Source of the DNA: Viscum album
Taxonomy: Eukaryota; Streptophyta; Magnoliopsida; Santalales; Viscaceae
Assembly (NCBI GenBank): GCA_963277665.1
Contig: OY728165.1
Span: forward strand, 1,151,742,050-1,151,806,049
DNA: 64,000 nucleotides
Direction: 5' to 3'
The position numbers were made by a program, and so were the translations under genes. The stretch's first letter is position 1, and the number at the start of each line of letters is the position of its first letter. The notes below the pieces were generated by a model. It was not told the DNA's origin. It ran no database searches and saw only the letters and a list, made by a program, of their open reading frames with translations. Below, piece by piece: positions 25,916 to 37,190 of the stretch.

Positions 25916-27140
25916 TCACGTATATATACCATCAAAAAGATATGGTTGGTTATTTTTCATAACATCTACAGTTCCCCACGTCCCATATTCAATTTTATTG
26001 ATTCTCAAAATATTTCTACTATATGAGTTGTCTGATTTTTGAATACCCACTCCCTTGTGTCATGAATATCGATAGGCTCTTCAAAGTATGAAAAATTAGG
26101 TTCAAGCTCCATTTCATCATTGGTGAGTACATTCTTTGGGTATGGATTGTATTTATTTAATAAGGAGACATATAACACATTAAAAACTTTTGAGAGACTT
26201 GGTAGAATTGATAAAAGGTATGATACAGATGAAATATTTTAAATAATTTCAAACGGTCTAATGTACCTAGGAATAAGTTACCCTTTCTTACTGAACTTTA
26301 AGACACCCCTCCACATAAATACATTTAGAAATACATGATCTCCTACTTGAAAATACAAATCCTTTCTCCTATTGTAAGCATTACTCTTTTTCCTACATTG
26401 GGATACTTTAATATAGTCATGAATTATCTTTACCATTGCACTTGTCTATTTGATATGTTCTAGGCCTAAATGTTTCATCTCACCAACTTCATCATAACAA
26501 GTTTGAGTTCTACACCTCTTACCATATAGTTCTTCATATGTCTCCATTTTAATTCTAGATTGGAATCTATTAAAGTAGGATAATTTCCCAAAGATAATAA
26601 TTGATCCCAAATTCCTTTAAAATCAAGATAGAATGATGTCAACATGTGTTTTACTGTTTGTGTAGTCCTTATAGACTATCTGTTGATTTGGGAAGGATCA
26701 TTAGTACTCATATAAAGCTCAGTATTCAATGCCTTCAAGAAATGTTAATATAATTTTTATGTAGATCAACGATCTCAATAAGAAAAAATCGATAGAGGAT
26801 CCCCATGAAGTCTTACAAATTCATTAATATAATATATTTTAAAGAGATAAAGTTGAAAATCCGATATTATAGCGTGTAGATTTGATGATTTTATGAAATG
26901 ATCAACAATTATACATATAGCATCATTCCTTCTCGGTTTCCTTGGTAGTCCTATAAAAACATCCATAATACTATCATCCCACAACCACATTGGAATATTT
27001 GGAGTTTGCATCACCACTATAGGATTTTTCCTCTTTTCCTTCACTGGTTAACAAACCAGACACCTCGAGACCTAATAAGTAATTTCTCACTTCATATTAT
27101 CCCACAAAAAATGTTTATTAGATTATTACACATATAATTT
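25916..27140 (-). pseudogene. Integrase and chromodomain-like tail of element B, decayed
   Basis: The best piece is 26775-27044, with WDDSIMDVFIGLPRKPRR (first catalytic Asp), NDAICIIVDHF and FVRLHGDPLSIFS, close to the gypsy integrase core. Downstream, stops break up NTELYMST (about 26730) and YLDFKGIWDQLLSLG (about 26600-26640). The C-terminal domain shows a VFMWRGVLKF-like block (about 26300) and LEPNFSYFEEPIDIHD (about 26080). The end at 25916 matches the chromodomain-like tail of chromovirus integrases (NNQPYLF). The later catalytic residues sit in damaged sequence. Confidence 0.85.
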
Positions 27141-27599
27141 CTACTATGGTGTATATTTTTTTTTATCAATGAGCATCATCTAATAGTTCCTTTTTTTTAT
27201 ATTAGGTTATGATGGAATGTATAAAAACATCAGAAATTTCATAACTCCCTCAAAAACAAAGTCTCTCAATCTCTAATCCTTATCAACATTAATTTTCTTA
27301 TGCAGATTATCGTCATTATATTGAGATATTTTTATCATATCTACTAAATATGGTTTAGAAATCATTTGAAAGGGGAACATTGTTTCCCCTACCCTACAAT
27401 TCTCATATCCATCTTTACTAGATCCATGTATATATGATCTCTATCAATCCTCATTTGGGATAGATCTCCTTGATCTTTCATGCTTAATACATTGGGACTT
27501 TATTTTCCTTTCCTGGTTAATAGTGTATTGAACAATCATAATATTTGAGTTATTTGAGCCATCTTCATTTCCTCATGTTGATTTATTTCTATGAAAAAA

Positions 27600-28865
27600 T
27601 TAATTTTCAATGCTTCTAATCTGTATATATCTCATATCATTGACTGTAAGGATAATGTCTATTTATTTTAAAAGCAAAGATTACATCAACTAACTAAAGA
27701 TAATAAGTTCGTTAATTTTTAACATCAGTCTTCAACTACCTTGATTTATATTAATTAATGTTATAATATTTCATAAGTATGAAAACTAGTCCATTCTTTG
27801 ATGCATTACTATATATCACAAATCCATCATTTACATATAGAAGAGTCAAAATTGGAGCATTGACCAATCCTATTTTCAATTCAGCTAAGCATTCTATACA
27901 TTATTTTATCCATTCAAACCTTACCCCTTCACATGTGATCTAGGTTAGTGGGTTATTTAGCTGGGTGAAATTATGAATGATATATCGATAGAAACCACCT
28001 AATCCAATAAAACTACATACATCACTTATGTTCTTTTGTGGTGGGAACTACATGGATTTCCTTTCTCTTCACATGATCATCATAGATTCCATCTTTTGAT
28101 ATAATATGGCACATAAAATAAATTTAATTAAGTGAGAATTAAAACTTGCTATACATCCCTTATAATTCAATTCTTCTAAATGTTTTGAGAATATTCCAAA
28201 AGTTATTCTCATGGTCTTCATAGATTATAGAGTATACTCGGATTTCATTAATAAAGACCCAAAAAATTTATTATGATATTCCTTAAAAACTATATTCATT
28301 AAATCTACAAAAAACAAAGGGTGCATTAGTCATTACAAAAGGAATCACTATAAACTCATAATGCCAATACCTATATTGAAACACTATATTTGGAATATCA
28401 TCCTTCCTCACACTCAACTAATGACTTCAATTTCAAAGGTCAATCTTTGAAATATATTTTGATCCATAATGTTGAAAAAATAATTCAATTATTCGTAGTA
28501 TATGACACTTATTCTTTATTTTAATATTATTGTTTTATAATTAATCAATACATATCATCATGGATCCTTCATTATTCATGAAAAAGAGGACAGTGCATCT
28601 CCATGGACAAACCATGGGTCAAATAAATCCTTTATCACTCATTCCTTCTTGTTGTTTCTATATATCCACTAATTACACAGTGGTCATTCTATAGGGATTC
28701 AATGATATTAGTCTTCTAATAGGAATTAAATCAATAGATAACTCAAATTCCCACTCAGGAGGATGTTCAGGTAAATCCTTTGAAAATAAATCAATGTATT
28801 ATTTTACTATATGTACATATTCATTTTGACGATTTCTTTCCTCACCCATTGATATTGGGTTCTCA
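27600..28865 (-). pseudogene. Reverse transcriptase and RNase H of element B, decayed
   Basis: Reading from 28865 leftwards: a FSKDLPEHPPEWEFELSIDL block typical of the region before gypsy RT (about 28720-28795), then LFFMNNEGSMMICID (about 28550-28595), VRKDDIPNIVFQYRYWHYEF (about 28360-28420) and PFVMTNAPFVF (about 28325-28355). The Tyr-x-Asp-Asp position lies in damaged sequence (about 28240-28270), where FINE replaces the expected FIDD-type motif. RNase H remains include VIYSNASKNGLVF (about 27780-27830). The frame shifts and stops many times. Upstream sequence is cut by the insertion of element C at 28870. Confidence 0.85.
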
Positions 28866-28870
28866 TCCTC
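28866..28870. repeat. Left target-site duplication of element C
   Basis: TCCTC directly before the first base of the 5' LTR. The same five bases directly follow the 3' LTR (38183-38187). Five bp is the usual duplication for plant Ty3/gypsy elements. Confidence 0.88.
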
Positions 28871-29104
28871 TCTAACAATCCGAAATTTTAAATAAATATT
28901 GTTTCCTAATTTTATGCGTTATTTTATTTTATTTTTATACTCAACAAAAATGTTTCATTTGATAACATGAGTATAATTAAAATGAGACTATTGGGTTTTG
29001 ACTGTTATTTGACCATTGGTCAATATGACCGTTGGAAACTAAACGTTTTGACTATTTTTGTCTCTAAATACAAGCAATCATGGTTAATATAGAAAGAAGA
29101 TTCG

Positions 29105-29374
29105 ATGGCCTCACCCAGTAGTCTTGGACCGATCGAAGCCTATCTAACAGAACTTGGGAAGGAGGTAGCACCACTGGGCTTTGCTCTGGACCAAACCCAA
29201 GCCAAACTCCATCGTGTGAAGCTAGAACAGAATCGCCTTTGCGAGAAGTTCAAACTAATAGAAATTACTACTCATGCGATGTTGGCCGAGCCTCCCTCGG
29301 ATTCTCTCACCTTAGCACGCCTTACACTTAGGTCATATGCTGGTGTGGTAAGGGGCTATGTAAGGAGACCGTAA
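29105..29374 (+). other. 89-codon ORF in U3 of element C, 5' LTR copy
   Basis: An ORF starting ATGGCCTCACCC, with clearly higher GC than the sequence around it. The product begins MASPSSLGPIEAYLTELGKE, is mildly charged and probably helical in its first 50 residues, and ends in GYVRRP. I do not recognise it. It lies upstream of the TATA box, so LTR transcripts would carry it only at their 3' end. Compared with the 3' LTR copy, 11 codons are replaced and only 3 differ silently, so there is no sign of selection for the protein. It may be a captured host fragment or an old Gag-like piece. Confidence 0.3.
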
Positions 29375-30319
29375 CTGCCTTGTGTAATCCTTTGTTTTCA
29401 ATAAAAATTGGGATTTCTTCTTATGATGGAGTTTATGAATTTTCAAATGTCCGGATAAATATAGTATGCATATTTTTGATGAATTTTAGAGAAAGCATAT
29501 TTTAAAAATGTTTATGTAAACCTTAAATAAATAAAAATGTGTAATTATTTTCAAACAATGGTCTTCTACAATTATGTTCAGTATAAAATTTCAAGTCTAA
29601 TAAGATCAACTTGATTTTTGATGAACAATAAATTATGAATAGTGATTTTAAGCTTAGGGTTAGTAATGTGACCAAATGGATCAGTAAATTCACTCAAAGA
29701 AAGTTTTAATATAATTTAGACACCGAGATTAAGTAATAATATTAAATAAAATGGGTAAATAACAGTTTCATAAATTATTATTCAAGTATTAGTTTTTTTC
29801 GCGTGAATAGTGTTTTTTAATTAAAAATTAAATTAAAAATATTTAGAATTTTTTTTTATAAAATGGATTTCATTTTTGAACTCAAAGAATCGATATTATG
29901 TTAACGTAATTTTAGGGGATTTTTCTGAAAAAAATGAATTTTCGCTGAATAGTGTATTTATTTAAAAATTAAATTAAAAATAATTAGAAAATTATTTTTA
30001 TAAAATGGAGTTCACTTTTGAAATCAGAGCATTGATTTTTGGTTAAGGTGAAATTTTGGGATCTTTCTGAAAAGTTGAATTTTCAGTGAATAGTAAAAAT
30101 ACAGTTTTAGGGTTTCGGTAAGTTTAATGACATCATAACTGTGTCATGATGATGTCATGAGATATTATAAGGTTTGGCCAGTGAAGGGTAATGAATAATT
30201 GTTTTGGGGGCCCCGTGTGGCCTAACTCCATGGTAAATGCCAAGGGAGAGCACATAGTTTTGAAAAAAGCACTTGTGAGGTGTCCCTTGGCCATTAATGC
30301 CTTGTCCCCTGACTTTCCC

Positions 30320-30327
30320 TATAAATA
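30320..30327 (+). promoter_or_regulatory. LTR TATA box of element C (5' LTR)
   Basis: TATAAATA inside CCCTATAAATACCCACCC, in a locally GC-richer stretch. The 3' LTR has the same octamer at 35808-35815. Transcription would be expected to start about 30 bp downstream, near 30355. Confidence 0.7.
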
Positions 30328-30559
30328 CCCACCCTTTCCTCCTTTACTTTTCACTCCCAACTCTCCCCCAACGATGTTCTGGTCTCATTACCTTTCAAGG
30401 AGTCCTCCCAAGGTTCCCCCAATCCCTCAAGGTCCCATCCGTTGAGTTTTAAGAGTTACGTTTTAAGGTAAGGGATCCGACCTCTCTCTTTCTTTTCAAG
30501 AAATATCTTTTATGTATTTTCTTTTATGCTCCATGTTCTTAAGTTAAAGTATGTTCTTT

Positions 30560-31700
30560 TATACTCCTCTTACTGCCCGTTTCATGTTTATATAATGAGA
30601 GATCCACTCTTACTCTCATTATTTCGTTTTATGATGTTTTATGTGGCGCCGTTAGGCTGCCGAAATTTTAGTAACAAACTCTTTCTCCCTTCTCATTTTT
30701 TTCAAGATCTATTTTCTTGTAAAGTATTTCAAGTTCCTTTTTATTATGTTTGGGTATGATCTATAAATTTATCATACTGATATTTTATGATAATATTATG
30801 AGAGATCCCATTTGATCTCTTCAATTCAGTATTTTGAAGTTTTAAGTGGCATCGTTAGGCTGCCGAATTTGTAAGTGGTTCTTTCACCTTTCTCCTTTTT
30901 CAAAGTTCTAATTCCATGTCAAGTCTTGAAAGTTCCTCTATATTATGTTGGGGTATGATCTCTAAATCTATCATACTGATATTTTATGATCATATGATGA
31001 GAGACCCTATTTGATCTCATCAATTCATTTTTGTTGAAGTTTAAGTGGCGCCGTTAGGCTTCCAAATTTCAAAGGGGTTCTTTCACCCATCTCATTTTCA
31101 AGATCTACTTTCGTGTCAAGTCTCTCAAGTTCATTTTTATTATTTTGGGGTATGATCTCTATATCTATCATACTGATCTTTTATTATCATATGATTAGAG
31201 ACCCTATTTGATCTCATCAATTCATTTTTGGGGAAGTTTAAGTGACGCCGTTAGGCTGTCGAATTTCTAAGGGGTTCTTTCACCCTTCTAATTTTCAAGA
31301 TCTATTTTCTTGTCAAGTCTTTCATGTTCTTTTATTATGTTGGGGTATGATCTCTATATCTATCATACTTATCATTTATGTTCATATGATTATAGACCCT
31401 ATTTGATCTCATCAATTCATTTTTGTGGAAGTTTAAGTGACGCCGTTAGACTGTCGAATTCCTAAGGGGTTCTTTCACCCTTCTCATTTTCAAGATCTAT
31501 TTTCATGTCATGTCTTTCAAGTTCATTTTTATAATGTTGGGGTATGATCTCTATATCTTTCATACTGATCATTTATTTTCATATGATGAGAGACCCTATT
31601 TTATCTCGTCAATCCATTTTTGGATGTTTTAAGTGACGTCGTTTGGCTGCCGAATTCTCATAAGTGAAATCCTATTTTTCTCTTCCTTTCAAGTTCTTCG
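30560..31700 (+). repeat. Six ~197-bp tandem repeats in the 5' LTR of element C
   Basis: The marker GTTAGGCTGC and its variants recur at 30651, 30854, 31053, 31250, 31445 and 31641, giving periods of 203, 199, 197, 195 and 196 bp. Each unit holds AAGTGGCGCCGTTAGGCTGC or close variants, a GGTTCTTTCACC block, a TTCAAGATCTA block, an inverted repeat GTATGAT...ATCATAC around a ~10-nt loop, and GAGACCCTATTTGATCTC. The array lies downstream of the TATA box and so would be in the transcribed leader. Confidence 0.93.
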
Positions 31701-32696
31701 TTTCAAATGTTATATCATTAAAATTTGATTACCATGTTCTTAAATACTTTATATTTTGTTCCCCTACTGTTTTATGTATCGTTTTTGAGTGGGTTACCCA
31801 TGTTCCCTCTCTTTCCAACTTTTTCTAAAACCATGTATCATAGACGTTATGTTGCATAGTTATCGTCTCAAAATGCCTCCCTCTTTATCTCAAAATTATT
31901 TTATGTTATTAAGTGGATACTAGAAAATCTTGTTTCTAAAGGGGTATTCACATATATATCAAAATGTTCTAATTTAAATTCTGTGATTTACATACATGAA
32001 ACCTATTTTCCCTTTTCTGTGGGTTTAAAGTGACATAAAGATCATGTCTTCAAAGCAGTTTTTAAAACGTTATGATTATGAAATGAAACCCATTTTATTT
32101 ATGCTATATGGGTTGTTTATGAAATTATTGATGATGAGATATGTGGCTCACATGATAATAAAGACATTTCAAGGGTGCTCCCAGATAGCGCTCCAATGAA
32201 TTGGGTAAAGACTTAATCTCTAAAGATGACCATTTTTAACGACGCCTTGGTGGATAACCTTGGTAATTTTTAACGACACCATGGGGATGGACCATGGTGA
32301 AACGATATGATTGTCAATATTAAATGTTTCAGCCACATGTTCAAGTTATGAAAAATTTTATTTTTATTATGATGTATCTCATGATTTCTTTCTCATACCT
32401 TAAAGTTCTTTTCATGTCCTTATTGAAGTATCTCAACTTCACATGTAAAATGTTTCTCTTGTTTCCCTTATTGGTCCTTTTTCTCACCCTTTCTTTTGAT
32501 GTATGTCCCCAGGTTATGATATGCAGTAATGAACCTAGGATGAACTTAAGGAGAAGCCTTTCAAGTGTTTAAGAAGAATGAATTATGTTGATTTCATGTA
32601 TTATGTTCCTTGTTTCCATGACACTAAACCGTAAAGATCCTCAGTTTTGTGTTATTAAATGACAGTTTATGTTATAAAAATACAGGATTCTATATT

Positions 32697-32708
32697 TGGT
32701 ATCAAAGG
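32697..32708 (+). other. Primer binding site of element C
   Basis: TGGTATCAAAGG begins two bases after the 5' LTR. Its first eight bases match the complement of initiator Met tRNA; the site is one or two substitutions from the usual TGGTATCAGAGC. Confidence 0.85.
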
Positions 32709-34346
32709 ATGGTTTAGTTATTTGTGGAAATTAGGATATGAAAACTTTAGGAAGAACCCTATAGAAATGTTTAAATATAAGAAATCTTCCAGATATTTTG
32801 ATGAGTATTGAGTAAGGGGATGCCAAACAAATACATCCCTGTCTGGATACGAGCAGGTAGAGGTGGCTCTGACACAAATGTACATAGGGGTAAATCCCGA
32901 AAACCCTGCTTTGAGCTAGACTCGAACGGGAACTGGTACATGACAACGGGCCTTCTTTCACTCTTGGTTACGACACTCTCGGGGGATATGCTTTGGTAAA
33001 TTCATAAGCTTAGCATGAACCATTGTGAAAGGAACAAAGATAAAATAAAATAAATATTCACATAAGAATATATGATCATGGATAACCTAGATGGGAACCT
33101 AGGGGATCACAAGTTAGGGTATAATTTTCTTCTACAAGTTATCCTAATATGATTTAAGTTTCTTTTCATGATTATTGATTAAGTATTTAAGCCCCTAGTT
33201 ATACTTTCTCTTCTTAGTTAATGGTGGGAAATAGAATAACATGCCTGAACAACCAATGTGATAGGAAATGCAACGATTGTCATATTAATATGACAGACAT
33301 GATTAGGGGATTAAAAGATGATTATTATTTTGGAAGACGTTCACTATTTTAGGGACCCTATATGATCGAGGTAAATAGATTACTACGGTATTTTCATTGA
33401 GGAGTAAGGTTGACTTATATTTTGAAGAATCGATGAATTTAAGGTAGACTTATATTAATTTAGGTTACTTATGGGAATGATTAACCCATCTTTAGTAAAA
33501 TATGTTTAGGTTATCTACTTTTGTTATAAGATGTAAGGAGTGGTTGATGTTGTTTGGAGATGAACAATGAAGTTTATTTTGGAAGACTATGTTATCAAAT
33601 CATTCTTGTATTTGGGTTTCAATCTTAGTTTGGTTAATTTTGAGGAATTTTATGTAACGTTATTTATGGAATGGTCTATGATGAACTTTGGGTAGTACCA
33701 TGAAACATTGATGATTTAAAAGTAGTTTCCATTCCTATAGGATTCTTTCTTTTTGAAGAGTTGATTTACCTTAACCTTTCTGTTATTGGGATAATGTTTA
33801 ATGATAGAAGAAATAGATAGTTAATCTTTTGTAGATTATGTGATTCTCTAGAAGATGATTCTTGTTCTTTTATGAGACCAAGTGTTTTTGAATTCTCATC
33901 ATTTGGAGAAAAGATTAGTGTTGGTAGGGACTTATTAATGGATGAAACTGTACTTGAAGGTAGGTATATTTTCTTGTGATTTTTTTATATGTAGTAAACG
34001 AATTCCTCGAAATTATGAAAAGAAATGTAAAACAAAAATGTTGTTGGTTTACGTTTCCTACTAGGTAATCAAATACCGTTTACACACATCATAAGTTTGG
34101 GAATTTCTTGTGGTTAAAATTCTCCTAATCATGTTCTCTATCACTCTCTCTCAGAACATGACCCTTTGTTTTCTCCTCCATGGCCATGTTCTCCTACATG
34201 GAATCCTAGTGTGGGTTAACTCGGGTGACCTTTGTACTTCCCTTTATTTCTTTTAAAGTAATAGTTTCACTGACTCCTTTTCCGATGTGGGACTTTCAAT
34301 GGAATTTCAAAACCCAATTTTAAAAATTACAAGGATGCAATTTCTT
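32709..34346 (+). other. Internal region of element C, no gag or pol seen
   Basis: About 1.64 kb without a recognisable coding region. Near the primer site, a stretch at 32858-32890 (GTGGCTCTGACACAAATG, then TACATAGG) resembles a stretch in the leader of element B (minus strand, about 39940-39970). The middle is AT-rich. The last 250 bp are C/T-rich and contain TCCGATGTGGGAC, a motif common near LTR ends in plants. Short ORFs at 32731-32961 and 32808-32999 are not conserved with anything I know. Confidence 0.7.
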
Positions 34347-34359
34347 AAGGGGGGAAGAT
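34347..34359 (+). other. Polypurine tract of element C
   Basis: AAGGGGGGAAGAT ends one base before TGTAAC, the start of the 3' LTR. This is the standard position and composition. Confidence 0.93.
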
Positions 34360-34590
34360 TGTAACGACCTGGAAGTTTAAATAAATATTCATTCCTAATT
34401 TTATGTGTTATTTTATTTAATTTTTTTACTCAACAAAAATGTTTCATTTGATAACATGAGTATAATTAAAATGAGACTGTTGGGTTTTGACTTTTATTTG
34501 ACCATTGGTCAATACGACCGCTGGAAACTAAACGTTTTGAATATTGTCTCTAAATACAAAAAATCATGGTTAATATAGAAACAAGATTCG

Positions 34591-34860
34591 ATGGCCTCAC
34601 CCAGTAGTTTTGGACCGATCGAAGCCCATCTAAAAGAACTTGGGAAGGAGGTAGCACCACTGGGCTTTGCTCTGGACCAAACCCAAGATGAACTTCATCG
34701 TGCGAAGCTAGAACAGAATCGCCTTTGCGAGAAGTTCAAACTAATAGAAATTACTACTCGTGCGATGTTGGCCGAGCCTCCCTCGGATTCTTTCACCTTA
34801 GCACACCTTACACTTAGGTCCTATGATGGTGTGATAAGGGGCTATGTAAGAAGACCGTAA
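34591..34860 (+). other. 89-codon ORF in U3 of element C, 3' LTR copy
   Basis: The same length and ends as the ORF at 29105-29374. Replacements include Leu7Phe, Tyr13His and Thr15Lys, and conserved blocks are LGKEVAPLGFALDQTQ and LCEKFKLIEITT. Both copies stay open, but two LTRs of one element are identical when inserted, so shared openness reflects common origin rather than selection. Confidence 0.3.
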
Positions 34861-35807
34861 CTGCCTTGTGTAATCCTTTGTTTGCAATAATAATTGGGAT
34901 TTCTTCTTATGATGAAGTTTATGAAAGTTCAAATTTCCGGATAAATATAGTATGCATATTTATGATGAATTTTAGAGAAAGAATATTTTAAAAATGTGTA
35001 TGTAAATCTTGAATAAATAAAAATGTGTAATGATGTTCAAAAAATTGTCTTCTACAATTATGTTCAGTATGAAATTTCGAGTCTAATAAGATCAAATTGA
35101 TTTTTGATTAATAGTAAACTATGAATAGTGATTTTACGCTTAGGATTAGTAATGTGACCAAATGGATCATTAAATTCACTCAAAGAAAGTTTTAATATAA
35201 TTTAGACACCGAAATTAAGTAATGAGATTCAATAAAATGGGTAAATAACAGTTTCATAAAATATTATTCAAGTATTAGTTTTTTTCTAGTGAATAGTGTT
35301 TTTTAATTAAAAATTAAATTAAAAATATTTAGAAAATTATTTTTTATAAAATGGATTTCATTTTTGAACTCATAGCATCGATATTATGTTAAGGTAATTT
35401 TTGGGGATTTTTCTGAAAAAATGAAATTTCGGTGAATAGTTTATTTATTTAAAAATTAAATTAAAAATAATTAGAAAATTATTTTTATAAAATGAAGTTA
35501 ACTTTTGAAATCAGAGCAATGGTTTTTGGTTAAGGTGAAGTTTTGGGATCTTTCTGAGAAAGTTTAATTTTCAGTGAATAGTAAAAATACAGTTTTAGGG
35601 TTTCGGTATGTTTAATGACATCATAACTGTGTCATGATGATGTCATGAGATATTTTAGGGGTTGGACGGCCATGGGTGGAGAATTATTGTTTTGGGGTCC
35701 CCATGTGGCCTAACTCCATGGTAAATGCCAAGGGAGAGCACATTGTTTTGAGAAAAGCACTTGTGAGGTGTCCCTTGGCCATTAATGCCTTGGCCCATCA
35801 CTTTACC

Positions 35808-35815
35808 TATAAATA
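35808..35815 (+). promoter_or_regulatory. LTR TATA box of element C (3' LTR)
   Basis: TATAAATA in ACCTATAAATACCCACCC, the counterpart of 30320-30327. In this position it could drive read-out transcription into the gag side of element B. Confidence 0.65.
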
Positions 35816-36049
35816 CCCACCCTTTACTCCTTTAGTTTTCCCTCCCAAATCTCCCCCAACGAAGTTCTGGTCTCCTTACCTCCCAAGGAGTCCTCCCAAG
35901 GTGCCCCAAATCCCTCAAGGTCCCATCCTTTGAGTTTTAAGAGTTACGTTTTAAGGTAAGGGATCCGACCTGTCTCTTTATTTTCAAGAAATCTCTTTTA
36001 TGTAATTTCTTTTATGCACATGTTCTTATGTTAAAGGATGTTCTTTTAT

Positions 36050-37190
36050 ACTCCTCTTACATCCCTTTTCATGTTCATATTATGATATATCCCCTCTTAC
36101 TCTCATTATTTCGTTTTATGAAGTTTTAAGTGGCGCCTTTAGGCTGCCGAAATTTTTGTAACGAACTCTTTCTCCCTTCTCATTTTTTCAAGATCTGTTT
36201 TCATGAAAAGTATTCCAAATTCCTTTTCATTATGTTGGCGTATGATCTATAAATATATCATACTCATATTTTATGATCATATGATGTGAGACCCCATTTG
36301 ATCTCTTCAATTCAGTATTTTGAAGTTTTAAGTGGCGCTGTTAGGCTGCCGAATTTTTAAGTGGTTCTTTCACCTTTCTCTATTTTCAAAGTTCTAATTC
36401 CATGTCAAGTCTTGAAAGTTCCTTTTTATTATTTTGGGGTATGATCTATAAATCTATCATACTGATATATTATGATCATATTATGAGATACCCTATTTGA
36501 TCCCATCAATTTATTTTTGTTGAAGTTTATGTGGCGCCGTTAGGCTGCCGAATTTCTAAGGGGTTCTTTCACCCTTCTCATTTTCAAGATCTACATTCAT
36601 GTCATGTCTCTCAAGTTCATTTTTATTATTTTGGGGTATGATATATATATCTATCATACTGATATTTTATGATAATATAATGAGAGACCCTATTTGATCT
36701 CATCAATTCATTTTTGTAGAAGTTTAAGTGACGCCGTTAGGCTGTCGAATTTCTAAGGGGTTCTTTCACCCTTCTCATTTTCAAGATCTATTTTCATGTC
36801 AAGTCTTTCAAGTTCCTTTTTATTATGTTGGGGTATGATCTCTATATCTATCATACTGATCATTTATTTTCATATGATGAGATACCCTATTTGATCTCAT
36901 CAATTCATTTTTGTTGAAGTTTAAGTGATGCCGTTAGACTGTCGAATTTCTAAGGGGTTCTTTCACCCTTCTCATTTTCAAGATCTATTTTCATGTCAAG
37001 TCTTTCAAGATCCTTTTTATTATGTTGAGGTATGATATATATATCTATAATAATGATCATTTATGTTCATATGATGAGAGACCCTATTTGATCTCGTCAA
37101 TCCATTTTCAGAAGTTTTAAGTGAGGCTGTTTGGCTGCCGAATTCTCATAAGAGAAATCTTATTTTTGTCTTCCTTTAAAGTTCTTCGTT
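36050..37190 (+). repeat. Six ~197-bp tandem repeats in the 3' LTR of element C
   Basis: Marker positions are 36138, 36340, 36539, 36736, 36933 and 37129, giving periods of 202, 199, 197, 197 and 196 bp. The copy number and the order of unit variants match the 5' LTR array, so the array existed before insertion and has not gained or lost units since. Confidence 0.93.

Larger units (their letters stand above)
28871..32694 (+). repeat. 5' LTR of element C
   Basis: Starts TCTAAC (the other copy has TGTAAC) and ends GATTCTATA, two bases before the primer site. It contains, in order, a GC-rich 89-codon ORF (29105-29374), AT-rich sequence with repeated GTGAATAGTG motifs, a TATA box (30320-30327), six ~197-bp tandem units (about 30560-31700) and a long leader. 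U3 is about 1.45 kb, leaving about 2.35 kb of R plus U5. Confidence 0.93.

Noticed and set aside
30191..30445. 84-codon ORF in the LTR of element C and its partner at 35676-35933
   Set aside because: It spans the TATA box and the presumed transcription start and is Pro-rich only because of a C-rich promoter stretch. The two copies differ in many residues.
30560..31700. A CRISPR-like array, because of regular repeats
   Set aside because: Units are ~197 bp and contiguous without unique spacers, and they lie in a plant LTR.
32324..32572. 82-codon ORF in the U5 of element C and its partner at 37812-38060
   Set aside because: A hydrophobic product from T-rich DNA with no family signature; shared because the LTRs are duplicates.
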